Assembly (NCBI RefSeq): GCF_900176285.1
Contig: NZ_FWXF01000002.1
Coordinates: 1 to 64,000, forward strand
Length of the DNA stretch: 64,000 nucleotides
Reading direction: 5' to 3'
DNA from: Desulfacinum hydrothermale DSM 13146
GTDB lineage: Bacteria; Desulfobacterota; Syntrophobacteria; Syntrophobacterales; DSM-9756
Shown here in pieces: positions 16,632-25,544 of the stretch. The number at the start of each line of letters is the position of its first letter. The first letter of the stretch is position 1. A program made the position numbers and the translations under genes. Below the pieces are notes generated by a model. It was not told where the DNA came from, searched no databases, and worked only from the letters and a program-made list of their open reading frames with translations.

Positions 16632-19600
16632 TTGGCTTTCAACCTCTTGGCGGAGATGGGAAATCGGGTTTTGATCTCCGGCGCAAAAAGACTCAACTTG
16701 TATTCTTCCAACATCCACCGGAATTCGTCAAGAAAGCAGAGCACCTCCCGAGAGGTATCGGGCCCCACGGCCGCCAGCGCCTCCTCGTAGCGCGCCTGGT
16801 AAGGCTCCACCCCCCGCCACTTCTGGACGTCCTTTTCCGGAGCCACGTAGGCCCGTTCCGCGCGGATCCCGAGCCCCTTGAGGTACCGGGGAAGCCGACC
16901 CATCTGCTCCCGGCGGTAGCAAACGAGAAAGTCCGGAGGCACCAGCTGTTGCACCTCACGGGCCACGGCGTCCAGCCGGGCCAGCGCCGGCGGGTTGCCC
17001 CGGCTTCGCTCCCGATACTTTTGGAGCACCGATGTCACCTGGTAGCGCTCCCGGACGACCTCCAGCACCTCTTGCCACAATTCGCGGGACCGCGGCCCAA
17101 TGCGTGCTGGAAGTTCGCGCACGGTTCGCCGGTACTTGTCTTCGTCCGGCAGCTGGGGATCGTGCAGGTCGAAGAGTTCTCTCAAGATATAGAGATGCAG
17201 GCGCCGTTCGGCTTCCTTCAAATCGCCCAGGAAGGTGCAGGTGGCCAGCGGCAGCGGCGTCATTCCCGGCCGGGTTCTTGCCGGAACGGGGAAGATCCAT
17301 TCCTTGCGGAGAGTTTTGAGCACGGGGGCGAAGGTCCACTGGTATAGGACCAGCAGGCCGTCCCGGGTGGCCAGCATGGCTTCCTGGGGGTCGGCATAGA
17401 GGCGCACGGCCACGGTGTTTCCTTCGGCGGCAAGGCCAGGGTAGGCGCAGCGCATGACGCCGAAGGCGTCCCGGCCCAGCTCGATCCGCTGCGGAAGGCT
17501 TCCAAAATCCCAGGCGGTGAGTCCTTCACGCTCCCACTGCCTGCGGGCCTTTCGCCACACCGCGTCCTGATGGGACCCCACGGCCGTGGCCTGCAGTTCC
17601 AGCAGATCCCGGCCGGTCTGGATCACCTTTTCCTGAGCATCCACCACACGAAACCGCATCTTCAGATGCTCCGGCAGGCCCCGGCGGTCCCATTCCGCCA
17701 CGGGCACCTGCACCCCAGCGGCCCGTTCCAGAGCGGCGCTGAGCGCCACGTAGAAGTCACCTTCCCCGTAGATCAGTTCCTGCATCACCCGCTGGGCCGT
17801 TTCCGGGATGGGAACGATCCGGCGCCGGTAGTGCTTGGGAAGGGATCGGAGCAGATGGAGGATCTTATCAGCAAGGAGCCCGGGAACCAGCCATTGAAAG
17901 GGTTCCGGATCCAGCCGAGGCAAGACGTGGATGGGCACCGTGGCCGTCACCCCGTCTTCCTCCTCCCCCGGGCAGAAGGCATAGCTCAACGGCAGCCGCA
18001 CATCGCCGGCGGCAAAGGAATCGGGAAAGTGTTCCAGCGCCTCCCAGTTGGGCGCTGCCTGCAGCAGGTCTTCTTCCGTCATGCGAAGCGGCGCGTCGCT
18101 TCCCTGGTCCTTCAGCCACCTTTCGAAAGTCCGGATGTCCGCCACCTGGGGCAGACGCCGGTCGTAGAAGGCGAAAACCGCTTCGTCGTCCACCACCAGT
18201 TCCCGTCGGCGGAGCTTTTCTTCCATACGCTCCAGCTCCTGGCGGAGCTTCCGGTTGTGTTCCAAAAATGCGTAGGGCTTGACGGTCTCTCCTTCCACCA
18301 GGGCGGACCGGATGAAGAGGCGCCGGGCGTCTTCCGGATCGTATCGTGCGTAGTCCACCTTGCGCCGATCCACGATGGGAAGGCCGAACAAGGTCACCCG
18401 CTCATAGGCCACCACCTGCCCGCGTCGCTTTTCCCAGTGGGGTTCAAAGGCCCGGCGCTTCACCAGATGCCGGCCCAGATCCTCCAGCCAGGCGGGGTCG
18501 ATCACGGCCGTGGTGCGGGCGAACAGGCGGCTGGTCTGCACGATTTCCGCCGCCACGATCCATTCACCCCCCTTGTTGAACAGGGCGGAGCCGGGGAAGA
18601 TCATGAGCCGGCGGCCTTTGGTTCCCTGATAGATGTTCTTTTCCTTTTTCATGGCCACGTGGCTCAGATAACCGCTCACCACGCACCGGTGGATCGCCTC
18701 GTAGGAAGCCGGAGCCCGGTCCTTTGCCGGCGCGTGAAGATCGACCGCTTCTTCCAGGATGCCTCGGATTTCCTCCGCCACGTTCACCCATTCGCGCATG
18801 CGCCGGTAGGACAAGAAATGTTCCCGGCAGAACTTTCGAAGCTGGTTTTGGGATCCCGCCTCCTTCCACTTCTGATGATAGGCCTTCCAGATGTTGAGGA
18901 GGGTGAGAAAGTCGCTTCTTCGGTCCTTAAAGCGGGCATGGGCCTGGTCCGCCTGGGCTTCCTGTTCCAGGGGCCGTTCCCGCGGATCCTGGATGCTCAG
19001 GGCCGCGCACAAAACGATCATCTCCTCCACCGCCCCTTCCTTTTGGGCCTGGATGAGCATGCGGGAAAGGCGCGGATCCAGAGGAAAGCGGGCCATCTGG
19101 CGGCCCAAGGCGGTGAGATGCCTTCGGGCGTCCACGGCCCCCAGCTCCTGCAAAACGGCGTAGCCGTCTTTTACGGCGGAAGGCGCTGGGGGATCCAGGA
19201 AGGGAAAGGTGCGGATGTCTCCCAGCCGTCCGGCCAGCATCTTGAGGATCACCTCCGCCAGGTTGGACCGCTGGATTTCCGGAGGCGTGAATTCCGCACG
19301 GTTCAGGTAGTCTTCTTCCGAATAGAGGCGCAGGCACACACCGGGGCCCACCCGGCCGCAGCGGCCTTTACGCTGGTCCGCACTGGCCCGGGAAATGGGC
19401 ACGATGGGAAGCCCCTGGGTGCGGCTCCGCGGATTGTACATGGCCAGACGTGCCAGGCCCGTGTCCACCACGTACCGAATGCCCGGGATGGTCACGGACG
19501 TTTCCGCCACGTTGGTGGCCACCACGATCTTGTCCTGGGAAAGGGGGCGAAAGACCCGCTCCTGGTCCGATCCGGCGAGCCGTCCGAAAAGCGGAAGCAC

Positions 19601-20449
19601 CACCGTGTGGGGAAACCTCTGCTCCTCCAGGCGCGCCACGGTTTCCCGAATGTCACTTTCCGTGGGCATGAAGACCAGCACGTCGCCGCGGGCACCTTCC
19701 CGGCGCATCTCGCAGACCGTCTTCACTGCTTCATCCACGTAGGTGCTTTCGCCGTCCGTATCTTCCGACGCCGGCCGGTAGACGACCCGCACCGGATAGG
19801 TCCTTCCGGACACGTGGATGATGGGCGCCCCATGGAAGGCCCGGGAAAAGCTTTCGGGATCGATGGTGGCCGAGGTGATCACCACCTTGAGGTCCCGGCG
19901 GCGGGCAAGCACGCGGCGAAGGAGCCCCAGCAGGAAGTCGATGTTCAGGCTCCGCTCGTGGGCTTCGTCAATAATGAGAGTGTCGTAAGCCTTGAAAAAC
20001 TTGTCCGACTGGGCTTCGGCCAGCAGGATCCCGTCGGTCATGAACTTGATCCGGGTGGCGGCGGACACTCTTTCCTGGAAGCGGATCTTGTAGCCCACGA
20101 AACCGCCCAGCGGAACGTTCATTTCTTCGGCCACCCGACGGGAAAGGGTCACGGCGGCAACCCGCCGCGGTTGGGTGGATCCGATGAGACCGCGCCGACC
20201 GCAGCCCGCTTCCAGGCACATCTTGGGCAGTTGGGTGCTCTTGCCCGAGCCCGTATCGCCGGTCACCACCACCACGGGGTTCTCTCGGATGGCCTGGACG
20301 ATCTCGTCTTTTTTCTGGCTGATGGGCAGTTCGTCCGGATACCGAAGCGGCGGGATCTCCTCGGGGCGGAGCTTCGGACGACGGCGGGGGAAGCCTCGGG
20401 AAGGCTTCCCCCGCCGGGTCGGTCGGTCTGCACGGTCGTGACGGCTCAT
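16601..20449 (-). CDS. hrpA: ATP-dependent RNA helicase HrpA
   Basis: 1282 residues, close to the 1300 of the enterobacterial protein. Walker A is GDTGSGKS at 64-71, the DEAH box at 161-164, and SAT at 193-195. The conserved core continues through motif VI (STQPRRVAAV is motif Ia; QRKGRCGRVGPGVCLRLYSE is motif VI). After the HA2/OB modules the long C-terminal HrpA domain (DUF3418-like) is complete. It unwinds RNA and in enterobacteria rescues stalled ribosomes. It lies 22 bases after the DUF47 gene. Confidence 0.95.
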   Translation of the reverse strand: MSRHDRADRPTRRGKPSRGFPRRRPKLRPEEIPPLRYPDELPISQKKDEIVQAIRENPVVVVTGDTGSGKSTQLPKMCLEAGCGRRGLIGSTQPRRVAAVTLSRRVAEEMNVPLGGFVGYKIRFQERVSAATRIKFMTDGILLAEAQSDKFFKAYDTLIIDEAHERSLNIDFLLGLLRRVLARRRDLKVVITSATIDPESFSRAFHGAPIIHVSGRTYPVRVVYRPASEDTDGESTYVDEAVKTVCEMRREGARGDVLVFMPTESDIRETVARLEEQRFPHTVVLPLFGRLAGSDQERVFRPLSQDKIVVATNVAETSVTIPGIRYVVDTGLARLAMYNPRSRTQGLPIVPISRASADQRKGRCGRVGPGVCLRLYSEEDYLNRAEFTPPEIQRSNLAEVILKMLAGRLGDIRTFPFLDPPAPSAVKDGYAVLQELGAVDARRHLTALGRQMARFPLDPRLSRMLIQAQKEGAVEEMIVLCAALSIQDPRERPLEQEAQADQAHARFKDRRSDFLTLLNIWKAYHQKWKEAGSQNQLRKFCREHFLSYRRMREWVNVAEEIRGILEEAVDLHAPAKDRAPASYEAIHRCVVSGYLSHVAMKKEKNIYQGTKGRRLMIFPGSALFNKGGEWIVAAEIVQTSRLFARTTAVIDPAWLEDLGRHLVKRRAFEPHWEKRRGQVVAYERVTLFGLPIVDRRKVDYARYDPEDARRLFIRSALVEGETVKPYAFLEHNRKLRQELERMEEKLRRRELVVDDEAVFAFYDRRLPQVADIRTFERWLKDQGSDAPLRMTEEDLLQAAPNWEALEHFPDSFAAGDVRLPLSYAFCPGEEEDGVTATVPIHVLPRLDPEPFQWLVPGLLADKILHLLRSLPKHYRRRIVPIPETAQRVMQELIYGEGDFYVALSAALERAAGVQVPVAEWDRRGLPEHLKMRFRVVDAQEKVIQTGRDLLELQATAVGSHQDAVWRKARRQWEREGLTAWDFGSLPQRIELGRDAFGVMRCAYPGLAAEGNTVAVRLYADPQEAMLATRDGLLVLYQWTFAPVLKTLRKEWIFPVPARTRPGMTPLPLATCTFLGDLKEAERRLHLYILRELFDLHDPQLPDEDKYRRTVRELPARIGPRSRELWQEVLEVVRERYQVTSVLQKYRERSRGNPPALARLDAVAREVQQLVPPDFLVCYRREQMGRLPRYLKGLGIRAERAYVAPEKDVQKWRGVEPYQARYEEALAAVGPDTSREVLCFLDEFRWMLEEYKLSLFAPEIKTRFPISAKRLKAKWAELPTLKV

Positions 20450-20471
20450 GGGATGGCTTCGGGCCCCTCTC

Positions 20472-21143
20472 CTATCGGGCGATCATGGCCCGCATCATGT
20501 CCCCTGCGTTCTGGGCGTGATTGGAGATGTCGCCCATGTATTCCACCAGGCGCACCAGGTGGAAGGCAGTCGTGGGATTGTCGAAGGGATAATTGAAGAA
20601 GTCCGACAGGAGTTTTCGTTCCACCTGGTCCGACTCGAATTCGTATTCACGAATCTGCTTGATGGCGCTCTTCACCATGGCCCGGTGATTTTCGGAAAAG
20701 CTCTGAAAATAGCTCTCCGCCGCCAGCACCAGGGGATGGATGGATTTGAGCACGTTGGTGATCTTTTCCACCATGAGCAGCAGATCGTCCACATATTCAT
20801 CGGGAATCTGCGTGTTTCGGTAGGACAGCCAGTGCAGGGCGTCCTGGGTGGAATCCAGGATCTTGTCCTGTTCGCGCAGGTACCAGAGAAGCTGAAATTT
20901 GTCCACGGGCATGAGGATCCCCTTGGGCAGGTGGCCGCGGATGTTCCGCTTGACCGTGTCCCCCTCGCTTTCCACCACGATGACCTTGTTGTGGTACTTT
21001 TCGAAATCCTCGAAACTTTCGTCCAGGTAGGCCAGGACGGCCATCTTGAACAAGGGGCCGGCCTCCCGAATGAGCTCCGCATGGCGCAGCAGCCCTTCGA
21101 AGGGGGACTTTCTAAAAATACCGAGAAGCGCAGACCGCATCAT
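20472..21143 (-). CDS. PhoU-like DUF47 phosphate-transport accessory protein
   Basis: 223 residues, all helical, of the DUF47 (PhoU-like, TIGR00153) family: SALLGIFRKSPFEGLLRHAE at the start, KYHNKVIVVESEGDTVKRN, and SDQVERKLLSDFF near the end. This family is nearly always encoded beside PiT-type phosphate transporters and is thought to modulate them. It lies 14 bases after pit on the same strand, so the two are co-transcribed. An AAGGAGATG-type ribosome-binding site precedes the ATG. Confidence 0.9.
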   Translation of the reverse strand: MMRSALLGIFRKSPFEGLLRHAELIREAGPLFKMAVLAYLDESFEDFEKYHNKVIVVESEGDTVKRNIRGHLPKGILMPVDKFQLLWYLREQDKILDSTQDALHWLSYRNTQIPDEYVDDLLLMVEKITNVLKSIHPLVLAAESYFQSFSENHRAMVKSAIKQIREYEFESDQVERKLLSDFFNYPFDNPTTAFHLVRLVEYMGDISNHAQNAGDMMRAMIAR

Positions 21144-21157
21144 CCATCTCCTTGTGC

Positions 21158-22384
21158 CTATAGAAAGACAAATGTAAGCAACTTGAATATTAGCATAGTC
21201 GGGATCGCGGCCAAAGGAAGAGTGATCACCCAGTAGACCACGATCTTGCCCACCACCTTGAAATCAACGGCGGAAAGACCACCCGCCAGCCCCACACCGA
21301 TCACAGCGCCCACCGCTGCGTGGGTGGTGGAAACGGGAAGGCCCATCTTGGAAGCCACCAATACGGAAGTGGCCGTTCCAAAGTCCACCGCGAACCCGCG
21401 GGTATTGGTGAGGGTGGTGATCTTGGATCCCACCGTCTCGATGACGCGATAGCCCCACGTGAAAACGCCGATGGCAATGAATAGACCGCCCGCCACCAGA
21501 AGGAACCAGGGTACGGGCGCCTTGGGTGAGACGGTATGCATGGTGTAAATGGCATAGATACCGGCCAAGGGCCCGATGGCATTGGCCACATCGTTGGCTC
21601 CATGGGCCAAGGCCACGTAGCAGGAGGTGAAGACTTGAAAGCGCCTGAAGATCTCTTCCACTCCCTCCTCGTCGATTTTGCGGATGGTGCGCCCCAACCA
21701 TTTCTTGGCCGCAAAGCCCAACCCCGTGCCCAGGGCGGCGGCCAGCAGCATGGATCGGGAAAGCCCCAGATCCAAGGCCTTGCCCAGCGGGGTTTTGAGC
21801 AGGAAAGACATGACCACGATAAAGACCGTTACGCCACCGAAAAGGGGCGACCAAACGAGCGCCCGCACAAAAGCGTTGCGCCGTTTGAAAATCATCTTGC
21901 GAATAAAAATGAAGATCACACAGGCCAGAAAGCCGGCAAAGATGGGCGACAGTATCCAACTGATGACGATGGCCACCACCTTGCCCCAGTGCACGGCGTT
22001 CAAGCCCCCGGCCACGATGCCAAAGCCCAGAAGAGCCCCCACGATGGAGTGGGTGGTGGAAACGGGAAACTGGCTCCAGGTGGAAAAGAAGACCCAGAAG
22101 GCCGCTGCCAGCAGTGCCGCCAACAGCCCCAGCATCATGATGTTGGGATCGCTGGTGATGGCCGACGCGTCCAGGATGTTCTTTCGAATAGTGGTGGTGA
22201 CGTGGGAGCCGATAAAGGCCGCGCCAACAAAATCCAGGATGCCGCCGATAAAGACCGCCTGGCGCAAGGTGATGGCCTTGGCCCCCACAGCGGAGGCCAT
22301 GCCGTTGGCCACATCGTTGGCACCGATGTTCCAAGCCATGTAGGCCCCCGCCAGAAAGCCGATGATCAGGATGATATCCGCCAC
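21158..22384 (-). CDS. pit: PiT-family inorganic phosphate transporter
   Basis: 408 residues, about ten membrane segments. Both inverted-repeat signature motifs are present (AWNIGANDVANGMASAVGAK near the N-terminus and ALAHGANDVANAIGPLAG in the second half), each followed by a PVSTTHXXVGA motif. It imports phosphate or metal-phosphate with H+ or Na+. The start is a GTG at 22384 with GAGG 7 bases upstream. An in-frame ATG at 22459 would add a hydrophilic Arg-rich stretch unlike the family. It is the first gene of the pit-DUF47-hrpA-Nudix unit. Confidence 0.92.
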   Translation of the reverse strand: MADIILIIGFLAGAYMAWNIGANDVANGMASAVGAKAITLRQAVFIGGILDFVGAAFIGSHVTTTIRKNILDASAITSDPNIMMLGLLAALLAAAFWVFFSTWSQFPVSTTHSIVGALLGFGIVAGGLNAVHWGKVVAIVISWILSPIFAGFLACVIFIFIRKMIFKRRNAFVRALVWSPLFGGVTVFIVVMSFLLKTPLGKALDLGLSRSMLLAAALGTGLGFAAKKWLGRTIRKIDEEGVEEIFRRFQVFTSCYVALAHGANDVANAIGPLAGIYAIYTMHTVSPKAPVPWFLLVAGGLFIAIGVFTWGYRVIETVGSKITTLTNTRGFAVDFGTATSVLVASKMGLPVSTTHAAVGAVIGVGLAGGLSAVDFKVVGKIVVYWVITLPLAAIPTMLIFKLLTFVFL

Positions 22385-22621
22385 AGAACACCTCGCGATC
22401 AAGAAGAAAATACCCGAGGAAACGACCGACCTCTCCCTGCCCGGTCCGAGCTGCTTCAACGGCCTTGAAAGGCCAGCGGATCTTTACAAAAAGGAGCTTC
22501 TATGTCAATTCTTGCCCGTTGTCTTTTTGGATGATTGAGCCGCCGAGCCGTGTGGGAATCGGCACGAGATGATCGGAGCTTTCTGCTTTTCCTGGGCGGA
22601 ATGTGGAGGCGCGAAGGAAGG
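22385..22621. other. Leader region of the pit operon
   Basis: No gene is supported here. It lies between the frameshifted small reading frame and pit, and must hold the pit promoter, but no convincing -35/-10 pair was found. Confidence 0.35.
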
Positions 22622-22779
22622 CTAGAATTCGAGCGGTCCCATGAGGACGGCCAGAAAGGAAAACCCGATTCCCGTGATCCATTGAAGGATAACGATCCTT
22701 CTGACCATGGTCTCGAACCGGCCCCCTCGATCTGGCGCAGGGCCTTCAGTTCTTCCTCCACGCCATCGACCCGCGCCAT
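22622..22779 (-). pseudogene. Small coiled-coil/membrane protein gene with apparent frameshift
   Basis: From an ATG at 22779 the first frame encodes a charged coiled-coil start (MARVDGVEEELKALRQIEG) and then turns into non-protein-like sequence. After a five-G run (GAGGGGGCC) the -1/+2 frame reads RFETMVRRIVILQW followed by a hydrophobic membrane segment and a stop at 22622. Joined, they would give about 50 residues: a helix followed by one transmembrane pass, the layout of DUF1640-like or phage XhlA-like proteins. This could be a real decay event or a sequencing error in the G run. Repeat copy B begins about 20 bases upstream. Confidence 0.4.
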
Positions 22780-22800
22780 GCCGAACGGTTCCCTGCAGAT

Positions 22801-22979
22801 TGCCCGAGAACGCTCAGATTGCTCCCTGCGGGCCCGTGCGGTCGGACTGTTCTTTGAGTAGGGGCAGGTTCCGAACCCGCCCCGACAAGGCTCAAAAAGA
22901 CCCCAGGGAATAGTGGAGTTTCAACCAATTAAAATCCACAAAAAGGCTAAAAGGCCGTTGGCGGACAGGCTCCTTGGAA
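22801..22979 (-). repeat. Dispersed intergenic repeat, copy B
   Basis: On the minus strand the copy begins 6 bases after the stop of the 43-codon gene (22986). It contains the family head (AGCCTGTCCGCCAACGGCC), a GGCCTTTTAGCC mini-hairpin, the TTGAAACTCCAC block, the palindrome GGGGCGGGTTCGGAACC, and the distal GGGAGCAATCTGAGCGTTCT block shared with copies D and E. Confidence 0.8.
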
Positions 22980-22985
22980 CGCCGT

Positions 22986-23117
22986 TCATTTGACGGCACG
23001 AATGGCAGCAATCGGTTGGGAAATGGGCGGATCGGGCTCCTCGCGCAGAACCCGGCGCACCAAGGCCACCAGGTTTTCATGCGCGGGTTGATTGTCCGGA
23101 GGCGGAGGTAGAGTCAT
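22986..23117 (-). CDS. Small hypothetical protein, 43 residues
   Basis: It begins ATG at 23117 with an excellent ribosome-binding site (TGAGGAGATTCC directly upstream). The product begins MTLPPPPDNQPAHENLVALV, has a helix LVRRVLREEPDPP, and ends AAIRAVK. It is hydrophilic, Pro-rich at the N-terminus, with no membrane segment and no known family. Support is the ribosome-binding site and the fact that a family repeat begins just after its stop, as for three other genes. A chance frame is not excluded. Confidence 0.45.
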   Translation of the reverse strand: MTLPPPPDNQPAHENLVALVRRVLREEPDPPISQPIAAIRAVK

Positions 23118-23292
23118 GGAATCTCCTCAGGCAATGCGCGGGCCGTGATGCAGCCTGGAAAGCGAGATCACCGTACCATCCGGATCCCGGCGGGACAAGC
23201 CGGCTCTGTCAGAACCGGGGCCCCCAGAATACTTTGCTCGGTCACGAGGGTAATACCACTCACCACGCATCACCAAGAAGAGGTGTTCCCCC

Positions 23293-24120
23293 ATGGATGC
23301 GAACACATTTCGGACTCACCTGGAAGAGGCTCACCGTGCTGTCTCCCACGCCCTGCCCTTTCGGCCCTCCCTGGCCATCGTGCTGGGAACCGGTCTGGGC
23401 GGCGTGGCCGAAGCCATGGAAATGGCCGGGGAACTTCCTTACCACGCCATCCCCCATCACCCCGTGTCCACAGTGGCCAGCCATGAAGGCCGCTACCTGT
23501 GGGGTCGCTGGGCCGGCCGGGACATCCTCGCCCTCCAAGGTCGATTCCACCTTTACGAAGGCTACAGCCCTTTGGAAATCTCCTTTCCAGTGCGGCTGCT
23601 GGCGCGCCTGGGCGTCCAAACCCTGGTGATCTCCAATGCGGCCGGTGGTCTCAATCCCCTTTTCGAACCCGGGGACCTCATGCTCATTACCGATCACATC
23701 AACTTCACCGGCAGAAATCCTCTGGTGGGCCCCAACTTCGATGAGATCGGCCCACGCTTCCCGGACATGACCGAGCCCTACAGCCGACGCCTTCAGGCCC
23801 TGGCCCGGCGCGAAGCCCTGGCCCAGGGCGTGCTCCTGCGCGAAGGGGTCTACGTGGGCGTGCTGGGCCCCAGCATGGAAACGGCGGCGGAGACCCGCAT
23901 GCTGCGGGCTCTGGGTGCGGATGCCGTGGGCATGTCCACGGTCATGGAAGTGATCGCCGCAGTGCACGCCGGCCTGGATGTTCTGGGCATCTCGGTCATC
24001 TCCAACGTCAACCGCCCGGACTGCTATGAACCGGTACCCCTGGAAAAGGTGATCGCGACGGCTTCCGCCGCCGGTCCCAAGCTCATGCGTCTTCTGGAAC
24101 GGATTCTCCCCGGCCTGTGA
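23293..24120 (+). CDS. Purine nucleoside phosphorylase family I (candidate methylthioinosine phosphorylase)
   Basis: 275 residues of the trimeric PNP/MTAP family. The phosphate loop is LGTGLGG (31-37), the phosphate His lies in ASHEGRYLWG (about 64), and the base-site Glu in GPSMETAAE (E196). SVISNVN has Asn238 where 6-oxopurine-specific enzymes have Asn and MTA phosphorylases have Asp, so it should prefer inosine-type bases. It sits immediately before two methylthioadenosine/SAH deaminase genes. That context fits phosphorolysis of 5'-methylthioinosine made by them. AGAGG precedes the ATG. Confidence 0.85.
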   Translation: MDANTFRTHLEEAHRAVSHALPFRPSLAIVLGTGLGGVAEAMEMAGELPYHAIPHHPVSTVASHEGRYLWGRWAGRDILALQGRFHLYEGYSPLEISFPVRLLARLGVQTLVISNAAGGLNPLFEPGDLMLITDHINFTGRNPLVGPNFDEIGPRFPDMTEPYSRRLQALARREALAQGVLLREGVYVGVLGPSMETAAETRMLRALGADAVGMSTVMEVIAAVHAGLDVLGISVISNVNRPDCYEPVPLEKVIATASAAGPKLMRLLERILPGL

Positions 24121-24212
24121 CGGGCCGAGGGCACAGGCGGCAAGTGGGGAGGATTTCTCTCAACCCCTTCCCCATCCCTCGAACACCTCAACGGATCGCT
24201 GATTACGGATAC

Positions 24213-25541
24213 ATGCCCATGAAACACGCGCAACCGATTCCCTGCGATCTTCTGATCGTCAACGGAAAGGTCCTCACCTTGGATTCCCAGGACCGCCGGA
24301 TCCGGCAAGGCGCCGTGGCCGTGTCCGACGGTGTCATCCTGGATGTGGGAGACACGGCCGATCTCTTGGCCCGCACCCGCCCGCACAAGGTTTTGGACGC
24401 CGAAGGATGCGTGGTCCTTCCCGGACTGGTCAACGCCCACACCCACGCCGCCATGACCCTCTTTCGGGGCTTGGCCGACGACCTGCCCCTCATGGACTGG
24501 CTGCAGCACCACATCTTTCCGGCAGAAAAGAAACTCACGGAGGACTGGGTCTATTGGGGCACGCTTCTCGCCTGCGCGGAGATGATCCTTTCCGGCACCA
24601 CCTGCTTTTGCGACATGTACCTCTTTGAGCACAAAGTGGCTCAGGCGGCCGACGAAGCGGGCATGCGGGCGCTGGTGGGCGAAGTCCTCTACGACTTTCC
24701 TTCCCCCCACTACGGCCCGCTGGAAAACGGACTTCGCTTCACCCAAGATCTCATCGCGGAATGGAAGGACCATCCCCTGGTGCGAATCGCCGTGGAGCCC
24801 CATGCTCCCTACACCTGTTCGCCGGATCTCATCCGCGCCTGCTTCCACATGGCCGAAAGCCACGGCGTCCCCATGGTGATCCACCTGAGCGAAAACCAGG
24901 CCGAAGTGGAGGAGATCCTCCGGCGCTACGGAAAGAGGCCCGTGGCACACCTGGCGGAGCTGGGGGTGTTGAGCGATCGGGTGATCGCGGATCACTGCGT
25001 GGCGGTGGATGAAGACGACATGGACCTTCTGGCGCGTCACGGCGTGCATGTGGTCCACAACCCGGAAAGCAACCTGAAGCTCACTTCCGGTATCGCCCCC
25101 GTTCCGGCCCTCCTGGAGCGGGGCGTGAACGTGGCACTCGGCACCGACGGCTGCGCCAGCAACAACAACCTGGACCTTCTGGCCGAGATGGACGTGTGCG
25201 CCAAGATCCACAAGGCGGCGGCTCAGGATCCCACCGTGTTGGACGCCCGAACCGTGCTAAACATGGCCACTGCCTGCGGCGCCCGAGCCTTGGGCTTCGG
25301 GGACGGCCTGGGCCGAATCCAGGCGGGCGCGCCGGCGGACCTCATCGTGGTGGACTTCCGCAAGCCGCATCTCACTCCCGTCTATGATCCCGTAAGCCAT
25401 CTGGTTTATGCCGCCCAGGCCTCCGATGTGCGCCATTCGGTGATCGCCGGCCGAGTGGTCATGGAAGACCGGCAGCTGCTCACCCTGGATGTGGAAAGGA
25501 TCTGCGCGCACGTGCGCACCATCGCCGAAAAGGTTCGATGA
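24213..25541 (+). CDS. mtaD: 5-methylthioadenosine/S-adenosylhomocysteine deaminase, copy 1
   Basis: 442 residues of the amidohydrolase MtaD/ATZ-TRZ-like family. Metal ligands are seen in NAHTHAAMTLFRG, in HAPYTCSP, in the HC of ADHCVAVDEDD, and in GTDGCASNNNLDLLAEMD. It converts MTA to methylthioinosine (and SAH to S-inosylhomocysteine) by hydrolytic deamination. The start is not firm: ATG at 24213 or 24219, both with weak ribosome-binding sites. It follows the PNP gene by 92 bases and precedes its paralogue by 3. Confidence 0.9.
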   Translation: MPMKHAQPIPCDLLIVNGKVLTLDSQDRRIRQGAVAVSDGVILDVGDTADLLARTRPHKVLDAEGCVVLPGLVNAHTHAAMTLFRGLADDLPLMDWLQHHIFPAEKKLTEDWVYWGTLLACAEMILSGTTCFCDMYLFEHKVAQAADEAGMRALVGEVLYDFPSPHYGPLENGLRFTQDLIAEWKDHPLVRIAVEPHAPYTCSPDLIRACFHMAESHGVPMVIHLSENQAEVEEILRRYGKRPVAHLAELGVLSDRVIADHCVAVDEDDMDLLARHGVHVVHNPESNLKLTSGIAPVPALLERGVNVALGTDGCASNNNLDLLAEMDVCAKIHKAAAQDPTVLDARTVLNMATACGARALGFGDGLGRIQAGAPADLIVVDFRKPHLTPVYDPVSHLVYAAQASDVRHSVIAGRVVMEDRQLLTLDVERICAHVRTIAEKVR

Positions 25542-25544
25542 CCC

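Noticed and set aside
17570-20596. Very long open frame (about 1000 codons) antisense to hrpA
   Set aside because: It has no family resemblance or ribosome-binding site and mirrors a strongly supported gene. GC-rich codon bias commonly leaves the opposite strand open.
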